A DNA stretch of 64,000 bases. Origin: Campylobacter sp. CN_NE2. GTDB taxonomy: Bacteria; Campylobacterota; Campylobacteria; Campylobacterales; Campylobacteraceae. The notes beneath the pieces were generated by a model, which worked only from the letters and a program-made list of their open reading frames with translations, made no database searches and was not told where the DNA came from. A program made the position numbers and the translations under genes. Below are positions 45,686 through 55,903 of the stretch, piece by piece (position 1 is the first letter of the stretch; every line of letters starts with the position of its first letter). The DNA is taken from the NCBI RefSeq assembly GCF_027797465.1, contig NZ_CP115608.1, forward strand, positions 1,054,001-1,118,000. Reading direction: 5' to 3'.

Positions 45686-47199
45686 AACTCACTCCTTATT
45701 CTATAACTTAAACTTTCTAAAATATGATTTTTCGTAATTATATCACTTTTATCAATATCTGCTATGCTTCTAGCGACTTTTAGCGTTTTATTTATGCCCC
45801 GCTGTGAGAGATTATACTTTGCAACTGCCGAATTTAACACATTTTTAGCCCCGTCATCTAAAATGCAAAATTTCGCAATCTCTTCATCGCTAAGTTTGCC
45901 GTTTAGCTCTTTTTGCCCACGCATTTTTTGAATTTTAAAAACACTTAGCACGGTTTTATACATATCTTCGCTTGTCATGTCGCTTTTGTCGCTTGGACTT
46001 ACTTCGTCCATCGCCACATATAAATCAATCCTATCTAACAAAGGCGATGAAATGGCATTTTTGTAGCGTTTTATTTCGCTCACAGAGCAGATACAATCTG
46101 CATTTTTTGCAAACAAATTTCCGCACGGACAAGGGTTTTGTGCTGCTACAAAGATGAATTTGGTTTGGTATTCGACCTTTGAATTTACGCGCGAAACTAA
46201 AATTCGGTTATCTTCGAGTGGTTCTCTAAGGCTTTCTAAAATTTGCTTTCCAAAATGCGGAAATTCATCAAAAAACAGCTCTCCGCCGTTTGCAAGGGCT
46301 ACTTCGCCGATTTTAGCCGTCCCTGAACCGCCCCCAAAAATGGAACTTCTGGTACTTGTGTGGTGTGGGCTACGAAACGGACGCAACGCGCTAAAATCGC
46401 TATTTTTATTATTTAACGATTCGTAAGCCGAAGCCAACATTATCTCATTTAGGCTTTGCGGCGGTAAAATTTTTGCAATGCGTTTAGCGCACATACTTTT
46501 ACCACAGCCCGGACTTCCTTCAAATAAGATATTGTGCATACCACAAGCCGCGATTAGACTTGCTCTTTTTGCCCTGCTCTGCCCTTTTATATCTTTAAAA
46601 TTTAGCGAAAAATCGCGATTTGGAACAAATTTTTCTCCGCAAATTTCGATAACATTTTCAAAAAGTGGGTGAATTTTTTCAAATTTAACGCTATTAGCAA
46701 ATTCTTCATCTAAAAAAAATCTAACAGCTTGATTTAAATTTTTAACTGCATAAACTTCATAATTTGGTATCATACACGCCTTTTCGGCGATGTCGTAGGG
46801 AACAAGAATTTTCGCTTTTTCGACCTTTGTGCTTAAAAAAAGTAAAATCGAAAAAAGCGACGCCGTGCTTTTTAAATCTCCGCCAAGCCCAAGCTCTCCA
46901 AAAACAAAAAATTCGTTATCGATTTTTTCCTTTTGCAAAGCTATTAAAAGTGCGATTGGCAGGTCAAAATGTGAGCCATTTTTTGGGACATCGGACGGGG
47001 ATAAATTTATAATGATTTTTGAGGGCGGGAATTTAAAATTTAGGCTTAAAAGTGCCGATTTTACCCTGCTTTCGCTCTCTTTTATGGTCGTTCCTGCTAA
47101 CCCGACAACGCCAAAACCCGGCAACCCCCTAACAAAGCTTGATTCTACCTCAACTTTAACAAGAGTATCGGTAAAAGCGGCACTTTTTAGAGATTTCAT
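45682..47199 (-). CDS. comM: ComM-like AAA+ helicase (YifB / Mg-chelatase-like)
   Basis: 505 residues. An N-terminal LonC-like domain (about 1-170) is followed by an AAA+ module with Walker A GSPGCGKS (about 228-235). FFDEFPHF supplies Walker B, then comes the Mg-chelatase C-terminal domain (about 405-505). In naturally transformable bacteria ComM drives branch migration during uptake of donor DNA, which fits Campylobacter competence. A zinc-like CPCG...C..C cluster (about residues 356-370) is present as in the family. Overlaps are 4 bp on both sides. Confidence 0.92.
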   Translation of the reverse strand: MKSLKSAAFTDTLVKVEVESSFVRGLPGFGVVGLAGTTIKESESRVKSALLSLNFKFPPSKIIINLSPSDVPKNGSHFDLPIALLIALQKEKIDNEFFVFGELGLGGDLKSTASLFSILLFLSTKVEKAKILVPYDIAEKACMIPNYEVYAVKNLNQAVRFFLDEEFANSVKFEKIHPLFENVIEICGEKFVPNRDFSLNFKDIKGQSRAKRASLIAACGMHNILFEGSPGCGKSMCAKRIAKILPPQSLNEIMLASAYESLNNKNSDFSALRPFRSPHHTSTRSSIFGGGSGTAKIGEVALANGGELFFDEFPHFGKQILESLREPLEDNRILVSRVNSKVEYQTKFIFVAAQNPCPCGNLFAKNADCICSVSEIKRYKNAISSPLLDRIDLYVAMDEVSPSDKSDMTSEDMYKTVLSVFKIQKMRGQKELNGKLSDEEIAKFCILDDGAKNVLNSAVAKYNLSQRGINKTLKVARSIADIDKSDIITKNHILESLSYRIRSEL

Positions 47200-47708
47200 T
47201 TTTCTTTTTGTTTTTTCTTAAATTCTTGATTGAATTTTTTGCGTTTGTTGTAGCCTATGCGTTCGATAAAAAGATGTCCGTTTAGGTGGTCGATTTCGTG
47301 CTGGATACACACTGCTAGAAGTCCGTCTGCTTTTAGCTCACAGCTTTCGCCGTTCCTATTTTGATATTTTAAGACGATATTTTCAGCCCTTTTGACATCT
47401 TCGTAAAACCCGGGAACCGATAAACAGCCCTCTTGATAAATTTGCTCTCCGTCAGCTTTTAAAATTTGTGGATTTATGATTTCAAGCAAATCTTTTTTAT
47501 CTTGTTTTCCGTCTTCATCTGCCAAATTTATCACAAGGGCTTGGATAGGATTTCCTACTTGGATAGCAGCTAGTCCGATTCCGTTTTTTGCAATCATAGT
47601 TTCATACATATCATCTAAAAATTTAGCCAAATTTTCATCAAATTTGGCTACTTTTTTTGATTTTTCAAATAAAATTTTATTCGGATATGTTAAAACTTCT
47701 AAAACCAT
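47196..47708 (-). CDS. def: Peptide deformylase
   Basis: 170 residues. It removes the formyl group from nascent N-terminal Met. The three motifs are intact: NGIGLAAIQVG (residues 42-52), EGCLSVPG with metal ligand C95, and QHEIDHLNG with ligands H137 and H141 and catalytic E138. A basic C-terminal tail (KKRKKFNQEFKKKQKEK-like) follows. The start overlaps the clpP stop by one base, within a run of nascent-chain and proteolysis genes. Confidence 0.97.
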   Translation of the reverse strand: MVLEVLTYPNKILFEKSKKVAKFDENLAKFLDDMYETMIAKNGIGLAAIQVGNPIQALVINLADEDGKQDKKDLLEIINPQILKADGEQIYQEGCLSVPGFYEDVKRAENIVLKYQNRNGESCELKADGLLAVCIQHEIDHLNGHLFIERIGYNKRKKFNQEFKKKQKEK

Positions 47709-48292
47709 TATTTAAAACTCTTTTCCAAAACTTTATCAATAATGCCGTATTCGGCGGCTTCTTTTGCGCTCATAAAAAAGTCTCTGTCGGTGTCTTTTTC
47801 GATTTTTGCTAGTTTTTGTCCTGTATTTTGGGCTAGAATTTTGTTTAAATTCTCTTTTATACGCAAAATTTCTTTAACCGTTATTTCCATATCAGTTGCC
47901 TGACCTTGTGCGCCACCTAGGGGCTGATGAATCATAATGCGTGAATTTGGAAGTGCGTATCGTTTGCCTTTTGCGCCACAACTTAGCAAAAATGCACCCA
48001 TAGAAGCAGCCTGACCTATGCAAATCGTGCAAACATCAGGCTTAATGTAATTCATAGTGTCATAGATACTAAAACCGCTTGTAACTACGCCGCCGGGAGA
48101 ATTTATATACAGATAAATATCTTTATCCGGATCTTCTGCTTCTAAAAATAGAAGTTGTGCCACAATCGCACTTGCCATACTATCTTCAATCTCGCCGCTA
48201 AGCATAATTATTCTATCTTTAAGCAAACGAGAGTAAATATCATAGCTTCTCTCGCCTCTGCTGGTTTGTTCTATGACATAAGGAATCACCAT
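47708..48292 (-). CDS. clpP: ATP-dependent Clp protease proteolytic subunit
   Basis: 194 residues. It is a serine protease forming the double-heptamer chamber used with ClpA/ClpX. The catalytic Ser97 lies in [11 protein letters not shown] and His122 in [10 protein letters not shown]. The Asp of the triad follows in the [10 protein letters not shown] region (about 171). The N-terminal axial loop ([14 protein letters not shown]) is normal. It overlaps tig and def by one base each. Confidence 0.98.
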   Translation of the reverse strand: MVIPYVIEQTSRGERSYDIYSRLLKDRIIMLSGEIEDSMASAIVAQLLFLEAEDPDKDIYLYINSPGGVVTSGFSIYDTMNYIKPDVCTICIGQAASMGAFLLSCGAKGKRYALPNSRIMIHQPLGGAQGQATDMEITVKEILRIKENLNKILAQNTGQKLAKIEKDTDRDFFMSAKEAAEYGIIDKVLEKSFK

Positions 48293-49605
48293 TATTCTGC
48301 CTCTTTTTCGTCTTTTTTATCTTTTGAGAAAATGTTATTGAAAAGTTTTTCTTCTGTCAGTGCCATTTTGATAGCAGGAAGCATTCCGCCGTTTTTGTAT
48401 TGTTCTAAATGTGCTTTTGGATCCATACCATAGCTATAAGCTTCAAAATAAATCGCTTGAACAACTTCTTGATCGCTAACGCTAACGCCTCTTGCTTTTG
48501 CTAACTCATCAATCAAAAATGTGATTTTAACGCTTTTTTGCGCTTGATCTCTAAATTCTTCTCTTTTTTTGCTAAGAGCGTCTTTGTCTTTTTGGAAGCT
48601 TTCGATCTCTTCTTTGCTAAATGTTCCCCAAGCGTTTCTAAATTGTAAATCGATCTCTTGTTCGACGATTACTTTTGGCAAATCAAAATCATAGTTTTCG
48701 CTTAGAGCGTCTGCTAGTTTTGGTTTTAAATCTTCTTGGATTAATTTTTGCAATTTTTCATTTTTGAGTTGCTCTTTGATTTTAGCTTCAAATTTTTCCT
48801 TGCTTGGCTCTTTTTCGCCCGGCAATGCTCGTTTTAAATCTTCTTCACTAAGCTCTTTTGCAGGATTTTTACCTTGAATTTCGTGTAGTTTTACTTTGAA
48901 AACCGCATCTTTTCCTGCTAAATTTCTTGCGCCGTATTCATCAGGAAATTTAACCTTAACATCTCTTTCTTCGCCGACTTTAAGACCAATCATACCGTCT
49001 TCAAAACCCGGGATAAATTGATTTGAGCCGATTTGAAGAACATAGTTTTCGGCTTTTCCGCCGTCAAATGCTACGCCATCGACAAAGCCTTCGAAATCAA
49101 ATTTAGCAAAATCATCTTTTTCTAGGCTATCTTTTTCTACTTTTTCAAGCGGAGCGATTAAATTTAAAAATTCATTTACTTTTGCTTCGATCTCTTTTTT
49201 TGTAACTCTTGGAGTTGAGAATTCAGGGATTAGCTTTTCATATCCGTCGATTTTGATTTCAGGGCGAAATGACATTTCGATTGTGGTATCGATTGCGCCG
49301 TCTTTTTCGTCAAATTTAGCAAAAATCGGCTCGCCAAGCATATCTTTTTGATTTTTACCTAATGATTTTAAAGATTCATTTATAGCATCTCTAAAAATCT
49401 CGCCTTTGGCATCTTGTTCTAAATCTTTGCCGTATCGTTTCATAACGACAGCCACAGGAACTTTTCCTTGTCTAAATCCGTCGATTTTCATTTTTTTGGC
49501 TGCATTTACAGCTAGTTTTTCTGTGCGTTTTGCAATGTCGTCCGCACTGACTTTAACATCGGCAGTTGCGTTAGCCGAATTGATAAGTTTTGCATTAACT
49601 TCCAT
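48292..49605 (-). CDS. tig: Trigger factor (ribosome-associated chaperone)
   Basis: 437 residues. The N-terminal ribosome-binding domain carries the signature GFRQGKVP (residues about 44-51). The central FKBP-like peptidyl-prolyl isomerase domain (about 150-235) follows, and then the helical C-terminal chaperone arms. It is the first gene of the seven-gene minus-strand run, with its own promoter upstream and divergent from folE. It acts together with the downstream def product on nascent chains. Confidence 0.97.
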   Translation of the reverse strand: MEVNAKLINSANATADVKVSADDIAKRTEKLAVNAAKKMKIDGFRQGKVPVAVVMKRYGKDLEQDAKGEIFRDAINESLKSLGKNQKDMLGEPIFAKFDEKDGAIDTTIEMSFRPEIKIDGYEKLIPEFSTPRVTKKEIEAKVNEFLNLIAPLEKVEKDSLEKDDFAKFDFEGFVDGVAFDGGKAENYVLQIGSNQFIPGFEDGMIGLKVGEERDVKVKFPDEYGARNLAGKDAVFKVKLHEIQGKNPAKELSEEDLKRALPGEKEPSKEKFEAKIKEQLKNEKLQKLIQEDLKPKLADALSENYDFDLPKVIVEQEIDLQFRNAWGTFSKEEIESFQKDKDALSKKREEFRDQAQKSVKITFLIDELAKARGVSVSDQEVVQAIYFEAYSYGMDPKAHLEQYKNGGMLPAIKMALTEEKLFNNIFSKDKKDEKEAE

Positions 49606-49639
49606 AAAATTCCTTTAAAAAATTTAAAAAATGGTTGTT

Positions 49640-49645
49640 AATATA
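49640..49645 (-). promoter_or_regulatory. tig-operon -10 element
   Basis: The minus strand reads AAGTTTTGGTATATTAAC: TTTTGG directly upstream of TATATT, 35 bases before the tig ATG. It probably drives tig-clpP-def-comM-nnr-purN-terC. Confidence 0.6.
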
Positions 49646-49741
49646 CCAAAACTTTTCTTATTAAAAGTATAAATTTTTTAAATTTATGAGTATAAAAGCA
49701 AATTTGCAATAAAATCACATTTTCATATAAAAGGTAAAAAC

Positions 49742-50326
49742 ATGGACGAAAATTCAAGAATAAAATTTGAAAATTTGGTTAAGCAAATGCTTGAAATACT
49801 CGGCGAAGATTCTAACCGCGAAGGTTTGTTAAAAACCCCTGCTAGGGTTGCTAAGGCGTATGAATTTTTAACAAGCGGTTACTCGCAAAATCCAAAAGAT
49901 GTGCTAAATGACGCTTTGTTTTCTAGCTCAAATAACGAAATGGTTTTGATTAAAGATATTGAATTTTATAGCCTTTGCGAACACCATTTATTGCCGATTA
50001 TCGGGCGCGTTCATGTGGCATATATACCAAACGGAAAAGTCGTTGGATTATCAAAAATTCCACGCATGGTAAATATTTTTGCTAGGCGTTTGCAAATTCA
50101 AGAGCAAATGACCGAGCAGATCGCAAATGCCATACAAGAAGTAGTTAAACCTTTGGGTGTTGGCGTTGTGGTTCAAGCAAGACACATGTGCGTTGAGATG
50201 CGTGGTGTGCAAAAGATAAATTCGCTAACGACAACTTCTGCACTTCGTGGAATTTTTATAAAAAATGCAAACACAAGAAAGGAATTTTTTGATCTCATAA
50301 ATTCGCCGAAAAATTTTAGCTATTAA
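49742..50326 (+). CDS. folE: GTP cyclohydrolase I
   Basis: 194 residues. It converts GTP to dihydroneopterin triphosphate, the precursor of folate and of the QueD substrate in this same window. Zinc ligands are C79, H82 and C150, in [10 protein letters not shown] and [19 protein letters not shown] (residues 32-40) and [18 protein letters not shown] (about 104-121) are family signatures. It is divergent from tig. An extended -10-like TGCAATAAAAT lies about 27-37 bases upstream. Confidence 0.97.
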   Translation: MDENSRIKFENLVKQMLEILGEDSNREGLLKTPARVAKAYEFLTSGYSQNPKDVLNDALFSSSNNEMVLIKDIEFYSLCEHHLLPIIGRVHVAYIPNGKVVGLSKIPRMVNIFARRLQIQEQMTEQIANAIQEVVKPLGVGVVVQARHMCVEMRGVQKINSLTTTSALRGIFIKNANTRKEFFDLINSPKNFSY

Positions 50327-50417
50327 ATTTAAAATTTTAAAGTTAAATTTAGTAAATTTGTTATATATTTTGGCGAATTTGCAAAAACAGATAAAAAAAA
50401 TCCTAATTAAGAAATGA

Positions 50418-51617
<1,200 letters not shown>

Positions 51618-51658
51618 AAATTTTAAATTTAAAAAATAAAAAGATAAAAGAAAGGTAA

Positions 51659-51778
51659 GGCGAAGTATTTTGAGATGATTTTTTGGGTTGTGAAGCTTTT
51701 GGCGAATGAGACGCACTAATTCGTGCGTCGCAGTGAAACGAAAGCAAATCTCCCAAAAAAGCACTCAAAAGACAAGCC
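51659..51778 (+). ncRNA. Structured RNA element between nifS and nifU (candidate leader)
   Basis: Five nested pairings can be drawn by eye. GGC 51659-51661 pairs with GCC 51776-51778, and TTTTGAG 51668-51674 with CTCAAAA 51764-51770. TTTTTTGGG 51679-51687 pairs with CCCAAAAAA 51752-51760, and GCTTT 51695-51699 with AAAGC 51741-51745. The apical hairpin is GACGCAC 51710-51716 with GTGCGTC 51723-51729. The region is richer in GC than flanking spacer and ends 13 bases before the nifU ATG, right at its AAAGGA ribosome site. It could be a cis-regulatory leader, an mRNA-processing element or a small inverted-repeat mobile element. No known riboswitch class is recognised. Confidence 0.55.
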
Positions 51779-51791
51779 GTAAAGGAAAAAA

Positions 51792-52784
51792 ATGGCGAAA
51801 AATGATTTAATCAACGGCTCTATCTGGGACGAATACTCACAAATCGTGCAAGATAGAATGAACAACCCTAGATTTATGGGCGAGATAACAGAAGAAGAAG
51901 CTAAGGAAAAAGGCTGTAAGCTGATTATCGCTGATTTTGGTGCAGAAAGCTGCGGGGACGCTGTAAGGCTTTATTGGTTGGTCGATGAGAAAACCGATAT
52001 TATTAAAGATGCTAAATTTAAAAGTTTTGGCTGTGGAACGGCGATCGCTAGTAGCGATACTATGGCTGAGCTTTGTATCGGCAAAACGGTCGATGAAGCC
52101 GTAAAAATCACAAATTTAGATGTCGAAAGAGCGATGCGAGATAACCCTGATACTCCGGCAGTCCCGCCTCAAAAAATGCACTGCTCGGTTATGGCGTATG
52201 ATGTTATAAAGGCTGCTGCTGCTAGTTATAAAGGCATAGATCCTGAGCATTTCGAAGATGAGATTATCGTTTGTGAGTGCGCAAGAGTTTCGCTTGGCAC
52301 GATAAAAGAAGTTATTAAACTAAATGATTTAAAAACGGTTGAAGATATAACTAGATTTACCAAAGCAGGGGCATTTTGTAAAAGCTGTATAAAACCGGGC
52401 GGACATGAAAAAAGAGAGTATTATTTAGTCGATATTTTAGAACAAACAAGAGCTGAAATGGAGCAAGAACGATTAAAAGCTTTGGCGGACGCTAAAACAG
52501 GCGAGAAAAAAATCGATCTAAGTTTTGAAGAATTAAATACAATCGGTAAATTTAAAGCCGTCGAAGAGCTAATAAATGCCGAAATTCGCCCTATGTTGCA
52601 AATGGACGGCGGAGATTTAGAAATCATCGATATAAAAACGGCAGATGACGGCAAAACCGACATTTATATTCGCTATTTAGGTGCTTGTAGCGGTTGTGCT
52701 AGTGGAGCCGGTGGAACGCTGTTTGCCATTGAGAGCGTTTTAAAAGAAAATTTAAGCGCAAATATCCGTGTGATGCCGATATAA
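51792..52784 (+). CDS. nifU: Fe-S cluster scaffold NifU
   Basis: 330 residues in three domains. The N-terminal IscU-like scaffold (about 1-130) has Cys in ESCGDAVRLY, FGCGTAIASSD and MHCSVMAYD. A central ferredoxin-like [2Fe-2S] region is CECARVS...CKSCIKPGG (about 155-205), and the C-terminal Nfu domain (about 245-330) has the cluster motif CSGCASG. The full-length three-domain form matches Campylobacter/Helicobacter NifU. It receives sulfur from NifS upstream and supplies Fe-S targets, including complex I. Confidence 0.96.
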   Translation: MAKNDLINGSIWDEYSQIVQDRMNNPRFMGEITEEEAKEKGCKLIIADFGAESCGDAVRLYWLVDEKTDIIKDAKFKSFGCGTAIASSDTMAELCIGKTVDEAVKITNLDVERAMRDNPDTPAVPPQKMHCSVMAYDVIKAAAASYKGIDPEHFEDEIIVCECARVSLGTIKEVIKLNDLKTVEDITRFTKAGAFCKSCIKPGGHEKREYYLVDILEQTRAEMEQERLKALADAKTGEKKIDLSFEELNTIGKFKAVEELINAEIRPMLQMDGGDLEIIDIKTADDGKTDIYIRYLGACSGCASGAGGTLFAIESVLKENLSANIRVMPI

Positions 52785-52808
52785 CGCTTTATTGCACTAA
52801 AAATTTAT

Positions 52809-52840
52809 GTTGAATTTGCCAAAATCAAGGCAAATTCAAC
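52809..52840. terminator. Bidirectional terminator between nifU and the SapC-family gene
   Basis: A perfect 12-bp stem, GTTGAATTTGCC with GGCAAATTCAAC, has an 8-nt A-rich loop. It sits in the 62-bp gap between convergent genes. T-rich sequence follows on the + side (ATTATTTTTTATTTT). Confidence 0.75.
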
Positions 52841-52846
52841 CAAAAA

Positions 52847-53506
52847 TTATTTTTTATTTTCTACGATTTTATCGACTAAAATTTGCAAATTTCCTAAGCT
52901 TCGCAAGTGGTTATAGATAAGCTCTAAATAACCCCGTCTTGCAAAATCTGCCAAAGTTTTATCATCAAGTTCGTATAATTTTTGCGGATTTACAACCAAA
53001 AAACCGCTCAAAAGCGTCTCTTTGACGCCGTCTTTTTCGACGCCCAACTCTTTACTTTCTAAAATTCCTGCTTTTTTGATTTCACTTACAGCGATTTTGG
53101 TTCGCATATCCATGTCATTATAGTTTTTCATAACTGAGATTAGATTTTCGGTAAATTTGCTAGGTTCCCCGTTTTCAAAGAGCTTTTCGCCATCACCTTG
53201 AAGCTGTTTTGCTTCGCTGTCGATACAGAGCAAATTTTGATCTCCGATTTTGGCTAAGAAAAACGGATAATTTAGCACGCTTGCCGGAATCGCACCTTTG
53301 AAATCTTTATCGATTAAAATATTTTCGGTTTTGCCTAAAAGCGCGACTAGCTTTGACTCTTCTTCGTCTGTAAAAACTAAGACGAAATTGTTAGCGCAAA
53401 TTCCTGCTTCCGGTGCGATAACTGGCACAAACGGATTTTTTGGTAAAGTATCTTGATGATACTTTAAATCTGCATGTTTTTCTTTGTCTAAAATTTCTGG
53501 TTTCAT
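52847..53506 (-). CDS. SapC-family protein
   Basis: 219 residues without signal peptide or transmembrane segment. The overall pattern matches the SapC family (PF07277 as I recall it): an N-terminal segment with Pro-rich PVIAPEAGICANNFVLVF, ASVLNYPFFLAKIG in the middle, LCIDSEAKQLQGDGEKLF, and a C-terminal helical part with YNHLRSLGNLQILV. The name comes from the C. fetus S-layer cluster, but the family is widespread and its function is not firmly known. No S-layer genes are in this window. Confidence 0.8.
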   Translation of the reverse strand: MKPEILDKEKHADLKYHQDTLPKNPFVPVIAPEAGICANNFVLVFTDEEESKLVALLGKTENILIDKDFKGAIPASVLNYPFFLAKIGDQNLLCIDSEAKQLQGDGEKLFENGEPSKFTENLISVMKNYNDMDMRTKIAVSEIKKAGILESKELGVEKDGVKETLLSGFLVVNPQKLYELDDKTLADFARRGYLELIYNHLRSLGNLQILVDKIVENKK

Positions 53507-53539
53507 TTTTTTCCTTTATTTTAAATTTTGCAATTTTTA

Positions 53540-54037
53540 CTATTTTAAATTCCTAAAACTTATCGGAAGCTCCAAATTTAGCGACTTTACAAGCTTTATG
53601 CACTCTTGAAGATCGTCGATTGACTTTGAGCTAACACGCACTTCTTCGCCACGAATTTGCGCATTTACTTTCATTTTGGCATCTTTTATCGCCTTTGTGA
53701 TTTTTTTGGCATCTTCGGTTTCAAGGGTATCATTTAGCTTTAAAATCGCCCTAGTATTAGCTCCGCTTGCCGCCTCTCTTTTTAGCTCTTTTATCGCCAC
53801 GGGCGGGATTTCTCGCTTGATAAGTTTTGAAATGACTATGTCTTTAAGCGCGTCGATTTTATTATCGCTCGAACTTAAAAGTGTGATAGTTTTATCCTTT
53901 TCATTTAGCGAAATCTCAGCTGTTAGCCCCTTAAAATCATACCTTGCAGCAACTTCCTTTTTCGCAGTTTCAAGTGCGTTTTTAACTTCCATTAAATCTA
54001 CACTTGCGCTTATATCAAAGCTATGCTCACTTGCCAT
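53540..54037 (-). CDS. yajQ: YajQ family nucleotide-binding protein
   Basis: 165 residues, the standard length. The family start [18 protein letters not shown] and the core RYDFKGL are present, as are the C-terminal [27 protein letters not shown] region and a final PISFRN. Members bind nucleotides, and some act as cyclic-di-GMP effectors; which applies here is unknown. It overlaps the dehydrogenase gene upstream by 11 bp, so the two are probably co-translated. Confidence 0.95.
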   Translation of the reverse strand: MASEHSFDISASVDLMEVKNALETAKKEVAARYDFKGLTAEISLNEKDKTITLLSSSDNKIDALKDIVISKLIKREIPPVAIKELKREAASGANTRAILKLNDTLETEDAKKITKAIKDAKMKVNAQIRGEEVRVSSKSIDDLQECIKLVKSLNLELPISFRNLK

Positions 54038-54959
54038 TTACAAAATCCTTTATATTTTTTGCTACTAGTTCAACCAGTGTAGCCCTAGCTTCGTTACTAG
54101 CCCACGCAATGTGCGGTGTGATAATCAAATTTTCTTTGTTTTTAACGCTAAGTAGCGGGTGATTTTCTATCATCGGCTCTTTTTCTAACACATCAAGGGC
54201 TACCTTTAAATTTTTCTCGTCAATCGCCTTTGCAAGGGCATTTTCATCGACTATGCCACCGCGTCCAAAATTCATCAAAATCGCTCCGTTTTTCATTTTA
54301 TTTAACTCTTCTTCACCGATTAAATTTGCAGTTTTATCATTTAGAGGAGCGTGGATTGAGATTATATCGCAGGTTTTAAGCAAAGAATCCAAGCTAACTC
54401 TAACATATTCGTTGTTAGTGTTAGCGCCGCTTGTGGAATAATAACGCACTTTCGCACCAAAAGCTTCGGCGATAGTTGCAACTTTTTTGCCTATCGTGCC
54501 AAGCCCGATAATACCGAATTCTTTACCTGCAATTTCGCTTATAGGTCTATCTAAATTTGTAAAAATTTCGCTTTTTACCCACTCGCCGTTAGTGCCGTAA
54601 GCGCCGTAATAACTAACAGCGTTAGTAAGCGCCAATAGCGAAGCAAAGGTTTGTTGCACGACGCTGTTAGTAGAATAACCGGCAACATTTTTAACAGGAA
54701 TTCCGCGTTCTTTTGCGGCGTTGGCGTCGATATTATTAATTCCCGTTGCGCTAACACAGATGAGTTTTAAGTTAGTGTTAGCCATAACCTCATCTGTTAT
54801 CAATACTTTGTTAGTTATGACGACATCGGCACTTTGTAATCTTTCGATAGTTTGCTCAGGTTTTGTTATGTTATAACTAACAAACTCGCCAAATTCTTTA
54901 AATAACTCTAAATTTGCGTCTTTGCCAAGAGTATCGGCATCTAAACATACTATTTTCAT
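54027..54959 (-). CDS. D-2-hydroxyacid dehydrogenase (hydroxypyruvate reductase-like)
   Basis: 310 residues, NAD-dependent D-isomer 2-hydroxyacid dehydrogenase family. The nucleotide loop is [17 protein letters not shown] (about residues 151-167). Active-site Arg is in [13 protein letters not shown] (about 231-243), Glu in DVLEKEPM (about 258-265) and His in ITPHIAWAS (about 279-287). The substrate cannot be fixed from sequence. The gene has 14 GTTAG/CTAAC pentamers in 933 bp, several-fold above neighbours. It lies 14 bp downstream of the HTH gene. Confidence 0.92.
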   Translation of the reverse strand: MKIVCLDADTLGKDANLELFKEFGEFVSYNITKPEQTIERLQSADVVITNKVLITDEVMANTNLKLICVSATGINNIDANAAKERGIPVKNVAGYSTNSVVQQTFASLLALTNAVSYYGAYGTNGEWVKSEIFTNLDRPISEIAGKEFGIIGLGTIGKKVATIAEAFGAKVRYYSTSGANTNNEYVRVSLDSLLKTCDIISIHAPLNDKTANLIGEEELNKMKNGAILMNFGRGGIVDENALAKAIDEKNLKVALDVLEKEPMIENHPLLSVKNKENLIITPHIAWASNEARATLVELVAKNIKDFVNGK

Positions 54960-54973
54960 ATTTTTTCCTTTAA

Positions 54974-55705
54974 TTAGAGTAAATTTTCGCTATCTTCTTC
55001 TAAATTTTCAAATTCATCATTTTGAAAATTCGCTTTTAATAAATTTAAATCAATATTTTTATTTATCAAAATCGTATCGTTTTTGACCTTAACAAATTCG
55101 CTTTTACCGATATTTTCGATAAGCAAATTTTGAATTTTTAACTTCTTTTTTCGTTTAATATCTAGCGAATTTAAAAAACTGCCTATGCTGAGCCACTCGC
55201 TGTCGTCGAAAAATTCGTCGCTACTTTCTTTGACTGCCAAATCAATCGGCTCACTCTTAAAAGTCTCTTTTTTTTGCAAAAGCGGTTTTTCAAAAAACGA
55301 AAGAAAATATTTGAGTTTTTCGTCTCGTTCTTCATACATTGCCTTGATTTCGTCTTTTGTATCGACTAAAATTTTCTCTTTTTCCCTAAAAAGTTTCTCT
55401 TTATCTTGCTCTAACTCTTTGATTTTATCTTTTAGCTCATCGATTTCTTTTATGAGATACTCGATAAAATCGCTCTTGTGCGGATCTTTTTTTGTCTCTT
55501 TTTTAGGTAAAACAAAATTTGAAGAGAAATTTTTTGTGTTAGTAGTAGTTTGTGTTTGTTTGTTAGTTGAAATTTCGTCCAAAATAACAAATCTCACGCC
55601 GTTTTCTTCAACAGATTTGATAGTATTTCTTCTAATCCTGTTATAAATAGCTTCCTTCGAAATGCCCAAAATATCGGCAGCTTCGTTGATAGATAACTTT
55701 TTCAT
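54974..55705 (-). CDS. HTH / coiled-coil DNA-binding protein (possibly DUF3972)
   Basis: 243 residues. Residues 1-50 form a MerR/excisionase-like helix-turn-helix (INEAADILGISKEAIYNRIRR). A polar Thr/Asn linker, a long highly charged coiled coil (about residues 85-150, ELKDKIKELEQDKEKLF) and an acidic C-terminal region follow. It resembles Campylobacter proteins I recall as DUF3972, with unknown function. A 12-bp-arm inverted repeat lies about 58-86 bp upstream of its start and could be its operator. It probably leads the minus-strand group with the dehydrogenase and YajQ genes. Confidence 0.78.
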   Translation of the reverse strand: MKKLSINEAADILGISKEAIYNRIRRNTIKSVEENGVRFVILDEISTNKQTQTTTNTKNFSSNFVLPKKETKKDPHKSDFIEYLIKEIDELKDKIKELEQDKEKLFREKEKILVDTKDEIKAMYEERDEKLKYFLSFFEKPLLQKKETFKSEPIDLAVKESSDEFFDDSEWLSIGSFLNSLDIKRKKKLKIQNLLIENIGKSEFVKVKNDTILINKNIDLNLLKANFQNDEFENLEEDSENLL

Positions 55706-55762
55706 AACTAACCTTTGAATAATTTGTTAGTATTATTGCAAATTTAGGCTAAAATAGGGATT

Positions 55763-55791
55763 AAATTTACTAACAAGCCGTTAGTAAATTT
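55763..55791. promoter_or_regulatory. Perfect inverted repeat upstream of the HTH gene
   Basis: AAATTTACTAAC, a 5-base spacer AAGCC, and GTTAGTAAATTT form 12-bp perfect arms. Two further half-site-like pentamers (CTAAC 55708-55712, GTTAG 55726-55730) lie between it and the start codon. It sits in the divergent HTH/ccoG promoter region. It is a likely operator or, for the HTH mRNA, a leader hairpin. Confidence 0.5.
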
Positions 55792-55862
55792 AAAAATATA
55801 TAAAAATAATATTTTTTATAAATATTTGTAACAAAGTTATTGATAATATAAGAAAAAAGTTG

Positions 55863-55868
55863 TATAAT
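55863..55868 (+). promoter_or_regulatory. ccoG -10 element
   Basis: A TATAAT hexamer in AGTTGTATAATTTTG, 36-41 bases upstream of the ATG at 55904. TTTAGGAG serves as ribosome site. Confidence 0.6.
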
Positions 55869-55903
55869 TTTGTTTGATTTTGATAACATTTTTAGGAGAA
55901 TTT

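Noticed and set aside
55185-55646. 153-codon + strand ORF opposite the HTH/coiled-coil gene
   Set aside because: The Ser/Leu/Phe-rich product is what the complement of a Lys/Glu coiled coil gives; the minus-strand frame has a clear HTH domain.
55800-55862. FNR-like or Fur-like boxes before ccoG
   Set aside because: TTGAT-type halves occur but without matching partners at the right spacing; AT-rich chance matches are too frequent.
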